Source of the DNA: Lewinellaceae bacterium
Lineage (GTDB): Bacteria > Bacteroidota > Bacteroidia > Chitinophagales > Saprospiraceae
Reading direction: 5' to 3'
Length of the DNA: 64,000 nucleotides
Assembly: GCA_020636375.1 (NCBI GenBank)
Contig: JACJXZ010000018.1
Span: 164,300-228,299, forward strand
A program made the position numbers and the translations under genes. Below, piece by piece: positions 36,252-44,805 of the stretch (within the stretch, counting starts at the first letter, position 1; each line of letters starts with the position of its first letter). The notes under the pieces are model-generated. The model searched no databases. It was not told the origin of the DNA and saw only the letters and a list, made by a program, of their open reading frames with translations.

Positions 36252-38270
36252 TTAAAATTTCACAAACTCCTGTGCACGGGCCTTTCCATCCTGCACGAAA
36301 GTAATCACATACGCTCCGGCCGCCAGCTTCGAAATATCCAGCCTGGCCGAGGTGCCGGGAGCTTTCCATTCCATCACCAGCTGGCCCGTCAGGTTATGGA
36401 TGCGGACGGCCCCCAGGGGTTCCGTGCTGAGCACCTGCAACCACTCCTTCGCCGGGTTCGGAAAGAAAGCGACATCCTTGCCCCGGGCAGGGTCGAGGAC
36501 ATCGGTGTAGGGGTCGATGTCGGCCATGTAGCGCGGAAGTAACTGGTAGCCTTCGTCGTAGGGCAGGCTGCTGTCGAACTGCCCGCCGATGCCGGTCACG
36601 CTGAACGTCCCGGTAGGCGCCGGCAGGGTGAACAGGTCCACGTTGTTGTCGATCCTTACCGCGTAGGTGTTCGTCCCGTCAGTCACATCAACATTGAAAC
36701 CTGAGCCGCCGGTGCTCCAGTCCATGGGGTTGACCAGCGACACATTCTCCAGGCGGACGAGTTGGGATTCAGTCCCTTCGCCCAGAGCAGTAACGGTCTG
36801 GGGCGTCACCAGGGTGTTGCCGGTGCTGGCCAGTTGCACCCGGTCCGGCTCGATCTGCGTCAGGCCGTTGAACTGGCCGATAACGCCCTCGACGACCACC
36901 TCGTCCCCTTCCCGAACCGTGTATCCCAGGTTCTGTCCGCTGAAAACGCCGATACCGTCGTTATTGCCGTCAATGATGGTGAACTGAAGCCCGCCGGAGC
37001 TCAGGTTGACGCCGTAGACGATGCCCCGCAGGCGGCAGCTGACGCCCAGGGAATCCACCTCCCCGTCGGCGTTGATGGTGGTCACCTGCCCGATGGTATA
37101 GTCCGGATAAAATACCGGGCAGTTGATCGTCACATTCACACCAGCAGACTGGCAGGCGCCGCCCGCGCATATTTCGTAGGCGAACTCGTCCGTCCCGCAA
37201 AAATCCTGATCCGGGGTATAGGTGATGGTATTGTCCATATTGATCTGCACAGTGCCATTCGCCGGGCTCGCAACGATGTCCTGGCTTTCCAGAGCCCCCG
37301 GCAGGAAATCATTGCCGAGCACGTCGATGGTAACCGGCGTATTCACATCGGTGACAGCCACGTCGTCATTGGCGGCCAAAGCACCGCTGCCCGAGGGGTC
37401 ATAGGTGCCTGCCGGGAAGGGGTTGGCCACGGTGCTGTTCGTCATGCCGCCCTCCAGGGCGTCGATGCCGCCGTAAATCCAGTTGGATGGCACAAAAGTG
37501 CTGCCGTCGGGGCCGGTGCCGTTGACCCGGTACACCCAGCCGTCGAGGTATTCCCAGGGCTGGCCGGAGCCATCGACGTCGATCTCTCCGAAGACATCCA
37601 CGACTTCGCCGTTGCGGAACAGCTCCACGGCGTCGTCGCCATTGATGGAGACCGAGGAGTTGCTGGCATCGTCGACGAAGTCGGCGTCAAAGCCAAAGAA
37701 TGCGCTGAACTCCACCTGCACGTTGGTGAGGTAGAGGTAAGAACCGGCCGAGGCGGCCACTGCGGGGAAGGTGAACTCCACGCCGTCGGATCCACCGCCG
37801 TTGTTGGCGGACCCGATGCCATACTCGCTGAGGTCGGCGATATCGTTGAGCACGTAGAGTTCCACCCCTTTCGGCGTCCCTCCGCTGAGCGGGCCGTCAT
37901 AGATGCCGGTCAGCAGCAGGTCGGTGGCCTGCCGGACGGTCACCGTACCCGTCATGCCGAGGGTGGCGTGGGGGTCACACTGATACTGATAGGTTCCCGG
38001 CTGGGTAAAAGTAAAGGAGTACGTCCAGGGCGCCAGGGTAGCCACCCCGTTGCCAAAACCTTCGGGGTTGTCGGGGAAGGTGGCCGTCGTGCCGTTTACA
38101 TTGTGAACGCCCTGGGTATTGTTCCAGGTAACCATATCGCCGGCCGCGATGGTCAGATCCGCCGGGCTGAAGGTAAAATCCTGTAAGGCTACTTCGTGTT
38201 CCTGCTGGGCCGGGGCCAGGTTTGGGACGACAAAAAGCGCTGATAAAGCTAAAAACGTAAATAGTCTCAT
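36252..38270 (-). CDS. Multidomain secreted protein: cupredoxin, lamin-tail, Ig-like and OB-fold domains, T9SS type A
   Basis: After the signal peptide, residues about 24-112 form a plastocyanin/azurin-like cupredoxin domain. Possible type-1 copper ligands are His in TQGVHNVNG, Cys in YQYQCDPH, His in the same motif and Met in LGMTG. Residues about 118-260 resemble a lamin-tail domain (GIYDGPLSGGTPKGVELYVL). Residues 295-385 are a cadherin-like domain (VTDVNTPVTIDVLGNDFLPG), and 395-580 resemble the OB-fold region found in surface nucleases, without a catalytic domain. The end (VAFFPNPAKEWLQVL ... REFVKF-like AQEFVKF) is a sorting domain. A TATTTTTG -7 element lies at 38321-38328 on the minus strand. 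Confidence 0.85.
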   Translation of the reverse strand: MRLFTFLALSALFVVPNLAPAQQEHEVALQDFTFSPADLTIAAGDMVTWNNTQGVHNVNGTTATFPDNPEGFGNGVATLAPWTYSFTFTQPGTYQYQCDPHATLGMTGTVTVRQATDLLLTGIYDGPLSGGTPKGVELYVLNDIADLSEYGIGSANNGGGSDGVEFTFPAVAASAGSYLYLTNVQVEFSAFFGFDADFVDDASNSSVSINGDDAVELFRNGEVVDVFGEIDVDGSGQPWEYLDGWVYRVNGTGPDGSTFVPSNWIYGGIDALEGGMTNSTVANPFPAGTYDPSGSGALAANDDVAVTDVNTPVTIDVLGNDFLPGALESQDIVASPANGTVQINMDNTITYTPDQDFCGTDEFAYEICAGGACQSAGVNVTINCPVFYPDYTIGQVTTINADGEVDSLGVSCRLRGIVYGVNLSSGGLQFTIIDGNNDGIGVFSGQNLGYTVREGDEVVVEGVIGQFNGLTQIEPDRVQLASTGNTLVTPQTVTALGEGTESQLVRLENVSLVNPMDWSTGGSGFNVDVTDGTNTYAVRIDNNVDLFTLPAPTGTFSVTGIGGQFDSSLPYDEGYQLLPRYMADIDPYTDVLDPARGKDVAFFPNPAKEWLQVLSTEPLGAVRIHNLTGQLVMEWKAPGTSARLDISKLAAGAYVITFVQDGKARAQEFVKF

Positions 38271-38492
38271 GTGGTATATTTTGGTTTTGAGAAATACGGA
38301 ACTGCAAGGGCTAATAATAACAAAAATAGGCTATTGGCAAGAAAAGGCCGGAAGCTTTGGATAAATTTGTGCCGATAAATCTCAAAAAGCAAAGTTCTCA
38401 AAGTACGAAGCCGGATTACATTTAATATTCGTTTAACATCTGCTGCTTACATTTGCCGCCGGATTCAGTTTATCTAAAGTACGATTGAGTTA

Positions 38493-38521
38493 TTGCATTT
38501 GGGGTTTTTGCTCTATTTTTG
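38493..38521 (+). promoter_or_regulatory. Promoter with long leader for the Oar-like receptor
   Basis: TTG, 18 bases, then TATTTTTG fit the Bacteroidota consensus. The ATG is 237 bases downstream, so the transcript would have a leader of about 230 bases with several short hairpins (GGCCG/CGGCC near 38590, CTTCCT/AGGAAG near 38605). No known riboswitch motif is recognised. The remaining sequence of 38271-38758 holds no gene. Confidence 0.55.
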
Positions 38522-38758
38522 CCCTGGGAAAGAACCCATCGCCCCCGGAGACAGAGAACAGTTCCGGCAGCCTGTGCATCAGGCGCCGGCCGAAATTGCC
38601 GGCCTTCCTTGTAGGAGGAAGTGTTCGGACATACCGGCAAAAAGCCCGCCCATGAATAAAAAAATCTTTAATATCCATTGTCGCCAAAAGCAGATAATGT
38701 AAAGATTCATTTTTACTACTCACTAGGCCCTGGCAGCAGGGCATTAAACTACAATTTT

Positions 38759-41700
38759 ATGAAGACCAAATTCACGCTTTTATGTGCATTTCTCTTTATG
38801 GGGATGCTGGCGAGCGCGCAGATCACTACCAGTAGCATCAGCGGCCGGGTGGTCGACGAGGCTGGCATGGAGCTGATCGGCGCCAACGTGCTGGCCGTAC
38901 ATACTCCATCCGGAACGTCGTATGGCACAGCGACCAACGAGGCGGGATACTACACCATTCAGGGCATGCGCGTCGGCGGCCCTTACGAGATTCAGGTGAG
39001 CTACACCGGTTTTGAGAGCGAAAAGAAAACCGGCCTTTTCCTGAACCTGGGTTCCCCTGCGCAGGTAAATTTCAACCTGAAGGAAAGCGCTGTCCTCCTG
39101 GATGAACTGGTGGTTACGGCTATCAAGGATTCGGAATTTGCCGACGAGAAAACGGGCGCGGGGATCAACATCACCTCCAAGCGGATCACCAGCCTGCCGA
39201 CCATCAACCGGGACATCAACGACTTCACGCGGCTGACGCCACAGTCCAACGGCACTTCTTTTGCCGGGACCAACTCGCGGTTCAACAACTACACCATCGA
39301 CGGTAACATTTACAACAACAACTTCGGCCTGGGGTCAGCCCAGTTCGCCGGCGGCAGCCCGATCTCCCTGGATGCCATCGAGGCCGTCAGCGTCAACCTG
39401 GCACCCTACGACGTTCGCTACTCCGGCTTCACCGGCGCCGCCGTGAATGCAGTGACCAAATCGGGTACCAACAAGTTCTCCGGCTCGGTCTACTACCTGC
39501 TGCGAAACGACCAGATGCAGGGCAACAAGGCCGGCGACCTGTCCGTCGACCGGGGGGACTCCAAAAACGAAATCTACGGCGTCACCTTCGGCGGGCCGAT
39601 CATCAAGAACAAGCTGTTCTTCTTCGCGTCCTACGAGAAGGAAACCGAAGCCGTGCCGTCCTTCCTCAAAAGAGCAGCCAGAGAAGGGGAAACGCCCGAC
39701 GGGCTGATCATCTCCCGGGTGCCCCTTTCGGAAGCCAACTTCGTAAGAGACCGGATTCAGGACCTGTACGGCTACGACACCGGCGCGCCCGACAGCTACC
39801 CCTTTGCTTCCGAGCAGGAGCGCATCAATGTCCGGCTGGACTACAACATCAACAACAACCACAAGGTGTCGGTCCGCTTTAACGACTACAACGCCTTTAC
39901 GGACGTGCCGACGAACGGCAACTCCATCCGTTACATCCAGACCAGATACCGGAACACGTTCAGAGACGGCGTCGAGAACATCAACTTCCGCAACAACAAC
40001 TACACCAACGAGCGGAAGGTGCGGTCTTATGTCGCCGAACTGAACTCCGTCCTGGGCAGCAACATATCGAACCAGTTCAACGTCGGCTACACTCAGATCG
40101 CGGACCCGACTCGCGGCATCCCCGGCGGCCAGGCTTTCCCGTTCATCGAGGTGCTGGAGCCGGACGAGTCCGGCAACCTGCTGTATTACATGTCGATGGG
40201 CAACGAGTTGTTCACCGTGGGCAACAAACTGGAGAACAACATCTTCAACGTCACCAACAACACGACCCTGTTCATGGGGCGACACACCATCACGGCGGGC
40301 GTGAACCTGGAATACATGACGTTTGTGAACGCCTTCAACCCGGTGTTCAACGGCTTCTACCGGTTCATCGGCTACGACAAGTTCGTCGATGCGGTCATCA
40401 ACCAGAACCCGAACGTTTATCCGGATGCTTTCGCCAAAGGATACGCGCTGGACGGTTCCACGACCCCGCCTCTGGACGAAACCAAATTCGGCCAGCTCGG
40501 GATTTATATCCAGGATGAATTTCAGGTGAACAGCAACTTCAAGCTGACCGGCGGCTTGCGGGTCGACCTGCCGTTCTACCCCATCGACATCCCCCGGAAC
40601 CAATTGCTGGACGACCTCAACAAGACGTTCACCGATGCCGACGGCAATACGTTCACCCCGGATGTCAGCGCTTTCCCCAAAGTCAATCCGTTGTTCTCCC
40701 CGCGCGTCGGTTTCAACTATGACGTAACCGGCGACCGGAGTACGGTTATCCGCGGCGGATCCGGCCTGTTCTCGGGAAGGATTCCGTTTGTATGGTTGTC
40801 CAACCAGGTGAACGGATCCGGCGTTGTCCGGGGCGGCCTCGGCTATGAAGGCCAGGACGTAATTGACAACGGCATTACGTTCAACCCGGACGTGACGGCC
40901 TACAACCCGGACAACCCGGAGGTCACCCTGTCCAACGAACTCAACCTGACCGACGAGAACTTCAAGCTGCCCCAGGTATGGAGAACCAATATCGGCCTCG
41001 ACCAGCGCCTGCCGCTGGGCATTCAGGCTACCCTGGAGCTGATGTACAACCGGGATATCTCCACGCCTATCGCCTACAACCCGGTTCTGAGAGCTCCCGA
41101 TGAGACTTTCTCCGGGCCGGACACCAGAGGGTACTGGACTTCGCAGCCCGGCTTGTCCGGCTACAGCAACGACCCGGATTTCAGCAACGTTTTTTACCTG
41201 ACCAACGCTAATGAAAAGGCCGACTACTACTCCATCACGGCCCAACTGTCCAAGCAATTCGACAACGGGTTCTACGTTATGGCCGCCTATACCCGTTCCC
41301 GCGCCAGAGACCTGGACGCCGCAGGCGGCTCGCAGGCCATTTCGCTCTGGACGGCAACGGTGCAATCCGACCGGAACAACCCGGAACTGAGCTTTGCCGG
41401 CTTCGACCAGCCCAACCGCGTGATCGGCAACCTGGCCTACCAGAAGGGCGGAACCACGATCAGCCTGTTCTATGACGGCGGCAATGCCGGCCGGTTCTCC
41501 TATACGTACTCCGGCAACTTCGGCGATGCGTCCAACCGCCTGATGTACATTCCGAATAACGCCAGCGAGCTGCAGTTCCAGGAGTTTACGCTCGGCGAAA
41601 AAACCATCACGGCTCAAATGCAGCAGGATCTCCTGAATGCATACATTGAGCAGGATGACTACCTGAGCAGCAACAGAGGACAGGTGTCAGAACGCAACGG

Positions 41701-42022
41701 CGCCGTCGCGCCCTGGGTCAACCGCTTTGACCTGCGTATCCTGCAGGACATTGTCTTCACCAAGGAAGACCAGAACAAGATCCAGCTTTCCTTGGACTTC
41801 ATCAACCTCGGCAACATGTTCAACAGCGACTGGGGAATCCCCAAGGTGGCCTGGCAGCCCAACCTGCTCAACTATCGCGGCGTGGGCGACAACGGCCAGC
41901 CGATCTACCGCCTGAACACCATTTCCGGCACCGGCGATTTCCCCACGGAAACGTTCCGGAGTTCTACCAATGTTCTCGGAAATGCCTGGCGGCTGCAGAT
42001 GGGTGTGAGGTATATCTTCTAA
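38759..42022 (+). CDS. Oar-like TonB-dependent outer-membrane receptor
   Basis: The start is the ATG at 38759, which gives a signal peptide (TLLCAFLFMGMLASAQ). A longer frame from 38678 adds residues without signal character. Residues 22-105 are a carboxypeptidase-regulatory-like domain (ISGRVVDEAGMELIGANVLA). Residues 110-240 form the TonB plug (AGGSPISLDAIEAVSVNLAP). The rest of the 1,087 residues is a large barrel with a terminal aromatic (QMGVRYIF). Oar-type receptors have no inner-membrane partner here and their ligand is often peptide or protein; in Myxococcus Oar affects cell-cell adhesion. The N-terminus has no STN domain, unlike the receptor at 25077. Confidence 0.93.
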   Translation: MKTKFTLLCAFLFMGMLASAQITTSSISGRVVDEAGMELIGANVLAVHTPSGTSYGTATNEAGYYTIQGMRVGGPYEIQVSYTGFESEKKTGLFLNLGSPAQVNFNLKESAVLLDELVVTAIKDSEFADEKTGAGINITSKRITSLPTINRDINDFTRLTPQSNGTSFAGTNSRFNNYTIDGNIYNNNFGLGSAQFAGGSPISLDAIEAVSVNLAPYDVRYSGFTGAAVNAVTKSGTNKFSGSVYYLLRNDQMQGNKAGDLSVDRGDSKNEIYGVTFGGPIIKNKLFFFASYEKETEAVPSFLKRAAREGETPDGLIISRVPLSEANFVRDRIQDLYGYDTGAPDSYPFASEQERINVRLDYNINNNHKVSVRFNDYNAFTDVPTNGNSIRYIQTRYRNTFRDGVENINFRNNNYTNERKVRSYVAELNSVLGSNISNQFNVGYTQIADPTRGIPGGQAFPFIEVLEPDESGNLLYYMSMGNELFTVGNKLENNIFNVTNNTTLFMGRHTITAGVNLEYMTFVNAFNPVFNGFYRFIGYDKFVDAVINQNPNVYPDAFAKGYALDGSTTPPLDETKFGQLGIYIQDEFQVNSNFKLTGGLRVDLPFYPIDIPRNQLLDDLNKTFTDADGNTFTPDVSAFPKVNPLFSPRVGFNYDVTGDRSTVIRGGSGLFSGRIPFVWLSNQVNGSGVVRGGLGYEGQDVIDNGITFNPDVTAYNPDNPEVTLSNELNLTDENFKLPQVWRTNIGLDQRLPLGIQATLELMYNRDISTPIAYNPVLRAPDETFSGPDTRGYWTSQPGLSGYSNDPDFSNVFYLTNANEKADYYSITAQLSKQFDNGFYVMAAYTRSRARDLDAAGGSQAISLWTATVQSDRNNPELSFAGFDQPNRVIGNLAYQKGGTTISLFYDGGNAGRFSYTYSGNFGDASNRLMYIPNNASELQFQEFTLGEKTITAQMQQDLLNAYIEQDDYLSSNRGQVSERNGAVAPWVNRFDLRILQDIVFTKEDQNKIQLSLDFINLGNMFNSDWGIPKVAWQPNLLNYRGVGDNGQPIYRLNTISGTGDFPTETFRSSTNVLGNAWRLQMGVRYIF

Positions 42023-42060
42023 ATGGCAGACTACGGGCCACTTGAAAGTGGACCGTCCAA

Positions 42061-42103
42061 AAGAAAAGGGCTTGCGCCGCTTTGCGGCACAAGCCCTTTT
42101 CTT
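42061..42103. terminator. Strong bidirectional terminator
   Basis: aagaaaagggcttg (42061-42074) and caagcccttttctt (42090-42103) form a 14-bp perfect stem. A second small stem, gccgc/gcggc, lies in the loop. A- and T-rich ends flank both arms. It lies between the receptor and the convergent ctlX gene and can serve both. Confidence 0.85.
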
Positions 42104-42131
42104 CGCTTGCTTCTTTTGAATCAGGGGAGAG

Positions 42132-43067
42132 CTACTGCTTCTCCGGCAGGAACACTTCCGCCATCATGCACCGCGCGCTGCCTCCGCCGTACTTCTCTAT
42201 CACGTACAGGGGGCTGTACAGTATTTTTGTATGCTTTTCGATCTGTTGCACCTGTTCGGGGCGCAGGGACTGGAAAGCCTGCTCCGACATGACGAGGTAG
42301 GGCGTGCCGTCCTGGCTGCGCACCTGCAGCATATTGCCGGCGAAAGCCATCATCTGATCCAGGGAGATTTCGATCACCTCCTTGCCGGTGGCGGCGAATT
42401 TGCCGAGGAGCCGTTCCCGCTCCCCTGTTGCCCGAACCGAATCCAGGCAGACCACCACGAAGGTCTCTCCCAGGGCCATCATGACGTTGGTGTGGTAAAT
42501 CTCCTGCCCGTTGCCGTCGACAGCGATGAAGGCCATTTTTTCGTAGCCGAACTTATCGCAGAAATCGTCGAGCAGGTGTTCGTTGGTGCGGGGGCTGAGG
42601 CAGGCGTAGGCAATGCGGTTAGGGCGGTCGAGAATGAGGCTTCCGGTGCCCTCCAGGTACATATCCATCTCTTCGTAATGCTCGAAGCGGAGGTGGCTGC
42701 CCAGCTCAAACCTGCCCGCGAGCAACTCCAGCACGTCCTCCCGGCGTTCCAGGCGGCGGGTGGGGGCGTTCATCGGGTAGGTCACCACCCGCCCGTCTTC
42801 GTGAAAGGTGACCCAGTTGTTGGGAAAGACGGAATCGGGCTTTGCGGGAATGTCGGTATCTTCCACCACGATGACGTCCACCCCTACGCTGCGCAGTTTG
42901 CCGACGAAGGCATCGAACTCTTCGGCCGCCTGTCGGCGGACTTCCTTAGGGGCCAGGGATTCGTCCATGGTTTGGAAGGCGTTGTTGACGGCGGTTTCCG
43001 GGTTGTACCCGAAGTGGGCGGGGCGCACCATCAGTATGTGGCGGGCGATCTGTTGGGTAGGTTTCAA
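42132..43067 (-). CDS. ctlX: CtlX-type citrulline/arginine-modifying hydrolase (amidinotransferase superfamily)
   Basis: The 311-residue protein belongs to the arginine deiminase/dimethylaminohydrolase superfamily. Signature parts are RPAHFGYNPETAVNN at the start, DSVFPNNWVTFHEDG (substrate-binding Asp), EGTGSLILDRPNRIAYACLS, the active-site His in EIYHTNVMMALG and the nucleophile Cys in GGGSARCMMAEVF. The group annotated as CtlX is linked to citrulline use in Francisella. Whether this enzyme acts on citrulline, arginine or a dimethylarginine cannot be said. No neighbouring arginine-pathway gene is visible. Confidence 0.88.
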   Translation of the reverse strand: MKPTQQIARHILMVRPAHFGYNPETAVNNAFQTMDESLAPKEVRRQAAEEFDAFVGKLRSVGVDVIVVEDTDIPAKPDSVFPNNWVTFHEDGRVVTYPMNAPTRRLERREDVLELLAGRFELGSHLRFEHYEEMDMYLEGTGSLILDRPNRIAYACLSPRTNEHLLDDFCDKFGYEKMAFIAVDGNGQEIYHTNVMMALGETFVVVCLDSVRATGERERLLGKFAATGKEVIEISLDQMMAFAGNMLQVRSQDGTPYLVMSEQAFQSLRPEQVQQIEKHTKILYSPLYVIEKYGGGSARCMMAEVFLPEKQ

Positions 43068-43197
43068 TTTGGATCGGTTTGGTTAGCAATTTGATGTTGC
43101 GAAGGTAAGGTTATATGGAAGAATTGACAATACTCCGCCTTCGTTTTATAAAACTGGCGTTCCTGCCTATCTTTACAGGCCAGCGAAAAAAACGCCC

Positions 43198-44070
43198 ATG
43201 CGCCTGTTTTTTTTTATCCTACTGTTGGCCTTAGGCACCGTGCTCCACTGCCAGGAGATCATTTCTCCGGACGTGCAGGCAGGAGACACGAGCCGGCTGC
43301 ACCTGCTCCTCACCCAGCGGGGCGACCGCTTCCTGGGGACGCTCTTTTACGTGCAGCCTCCGGAACTGGGGTTCCGCCTGCGGAGCGGCGACACCCTCTA
43401 TTTCGACTTCAGCGCGGTAAAGGGGGTGGCCATTGCTACCGGAGAGAACGCCGGGCTGCCCGGTTTGCCGCCCCGCACCGGGCCGCAAGGGCTTTACCAG
43501 GACCTCTTCGTCAGCAATACCGCTTTCTGCGCTCCCCGCGGAAGCCGCCAATTCCGCAATACCCAGCTGGCCTGGAACCATGTGGATTTTTCTGCAACCG
43601 GCCATTACTCCATCGGCGTGGGCTACGTGCTCCCCTTTTTCCTGGTTGTCCGGACCCGCCTGGCCAGCAGCTCGGAGAGCCGGTTCAATATCGGAGGAGG
43701 GATCAACTTTCTGTTCTCCCTGTCTCCGGAACCCGATTTTCCCAGGACGGCCCACTTCTACCTGGCCGCTACCCTGGGCGAGCGGGATAAGTACATCAAC
43801 TTCAACGGGGGGTATGCCCTGGGGCTTTCGTCCAACAGCAATTCCCAGTTCGTATTCAGTGCCGGCGGGGCTTTCCGCCTGTCCGGCCCCTGGTCAGTGC
43901 TGATCGACAACCTGTATTTGCCCGATGCCGAAGGGCGGAAGTTGTACCCCGGCATGGGCTTCAGTTACGCCCGCCGCAACAGCCGGCTGGACCTGGGCTA
44001 CTTCTTCTTCACCACCTTCGGCACCGGCATGGTCAGCAGCCCCGGCGTGGGTTATTCGCGGAGCTTCTGA
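43198..44070 (+). CDS. Secreted beta-barrel-like hypothetical protein
   Basis: A signal peptide (MRLFFFILLLALGTVLHCQ) precedes a 270-residue mature part. The first 60 residues contain a paired-strand LHLLLTQRGDRFLGTLFYV motif. The remainder has alternating hydrophobic strands with aromatic ends (FNIGGGINFLFSL, YINFNGGYALGLSSNSNSQF, LDLGYFFFTTFGTG) that suggest a small outer-membrane barrel. I cannot assign a family. A near-consensus -7 element, TATCTTTA, lies about 25 bases upstream of the start. The ATG follows the word aaaaaaacgcc. Confidence 0.65.
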   Translation: MRLFFFILLLALGTVLHCQEIISPDVQAGDTSRLHLLLTQRGDRFLGTLFYVQPPELGFRLRSGDTLYFDFSAVKGVAIATGENAGLPGLPPRTGPQGLYQDLFVSNTAFCAPRGSRQFRNTQLAWNHVDFSATGHYSIGVGYVLPFFLVVRTRLASSSESRFNIGGGINFLFSLSPEPDFPRTAHFYLAATLGERDKYINFNGGYALGLSSNSNSQFVFSAGGAFRLSGPWSVLIDNLYLPDAEGRKLYPGMGFSYARRNSRLDLGYFFFTTFGTGMVSSPGVGYSRSF

Positions 44071-44141
44071 ACCGTGAAAGAGAACAATAATCGCAACGGT
44101 TCGTTCGATCTATTAAGGGTGAGCATTATCTGTTAAAAGCT

Positions 44142-44307
44142 GCCACTAAAGCACAAAAGTCTTTAGTGGGGTATCCGTCTAAGGTTGGACAGCAGAAAGG
44201 GGAAAGCCGAGCGGAGTCGAGGCCAAGCGTGTGCAGGAGGCATGGAGTGTCCAATCTTAGACGGGTAGCCCTTTAGTGCGGATTTGGTGCTTTTGTGCTT
44301 TCGTGGC
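44142..44307. repeat. Composite inverted-repeat element
   Basis: Outer arms: gccactaaagcacaaaag at 44142 against cttttgtgctttcgtggc ending at 44307. Inner arms: ccgtctaaggttggaca at 44175-44191 against tgtccaatcttagacgg at 44248-44264, matching 16 of 17. The central 56 bases hold no gene. The outer words recur at 7698, 31295 and 56001. Confidence 0.85.
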
Positions 44308-44365
44308 GAAAAAAGCCAGGAAAGAAGCATTATGTTTGATCCTCCCATATTAAATACCACCACAG

Positions 44366-44716
44366 ATGAGCAAGAAGAACAAAAAGAACCGAAGCGGCGT
44401 AGTCTACTCCACCAACCCGGATTTCGAATACCAGTATCAGGATGCATCCGAGGGGGAAGCGCTCCCTCCCCAGCAGCAAAAGCTCCGGGTGCTGATCGAC
44501 CGCAAAAAGAGGAAGGGAAAGGAGGTCACTCTGGTCGCCGGCTTCGTAGGCCCGGAAGACAGCCTGAAAGAACTGGGGAAGTTCCTCAAGTCCAAATGCG
44601 GAGTAGGCGGTTCGGTCAAGGACGGCGAGATTCTCATCCAGGGCAACCAGCGGGACCGGGTGGTCGAGCTGTTGAAGGAGGAAGGGTATTCGAATACGAA
44701 GGCTTCGGGAGGGTAA
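44366..44716 (+). CDS. SUI1/eIF1-like translation initiation factor
   Basis: The 116-residue protein has a basic N-terminus (MSKKNKKNRSG) and then the SUI1 domain: LRVLIDRKKRKGKEVTLVAG, FLKSKCGVGGSVKDGEILIQ and DRVVELLKEEGY. In eukaryotes the domain controls start-codon choice; the bacterial homologs (YciH type) are thought to affect initiation fidelity, but are not essential. The stop codon is followed at once by a tract of gaatgaag repeats. Confidence 0.92.
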   Translation: MSKKNKKNRSGVVYSTNPDFEYQYQDASEGEALPPQQQKLRVLIDRKKRKGKEVTLVAGFVGPEDSLKELGKFLKSKCGVGGSVKDGEILIQGNQRDRVVELLKEEGYSNTKASGG

Positions 44717-44804
44717 AAATGAAGGAATGAAGGAATGAAGGAATGAAGGAATGAGGGATTGGGGGGCAAAATCATTCCCTCATTCCTTCATTCCCTCATT
44801 CCTT
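44717..44804. repeat. Inverted octamer-repeat tract between convergent genes
   Basis: The left half is four to five copies of gaatgaag; the right half is attcattcc-type copies in the opposite sense. The centre is gattggggggcaaaatc. The whole can fold into one long hairpin with stem of over 25 bp and lies exactly between the SUI1 gene and the DUF3810 gene, which converge. Confidence 0.85.
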
Positions 44805-44805
44805 A

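Noticed and set aside
39335..41617. 760-codon minus-strand frame opposite the Oar-like receptor
   Set aside because: Shadow frame with His/Val/Gly-rich composition and no homology pattern; the plus-strand gene is certain.
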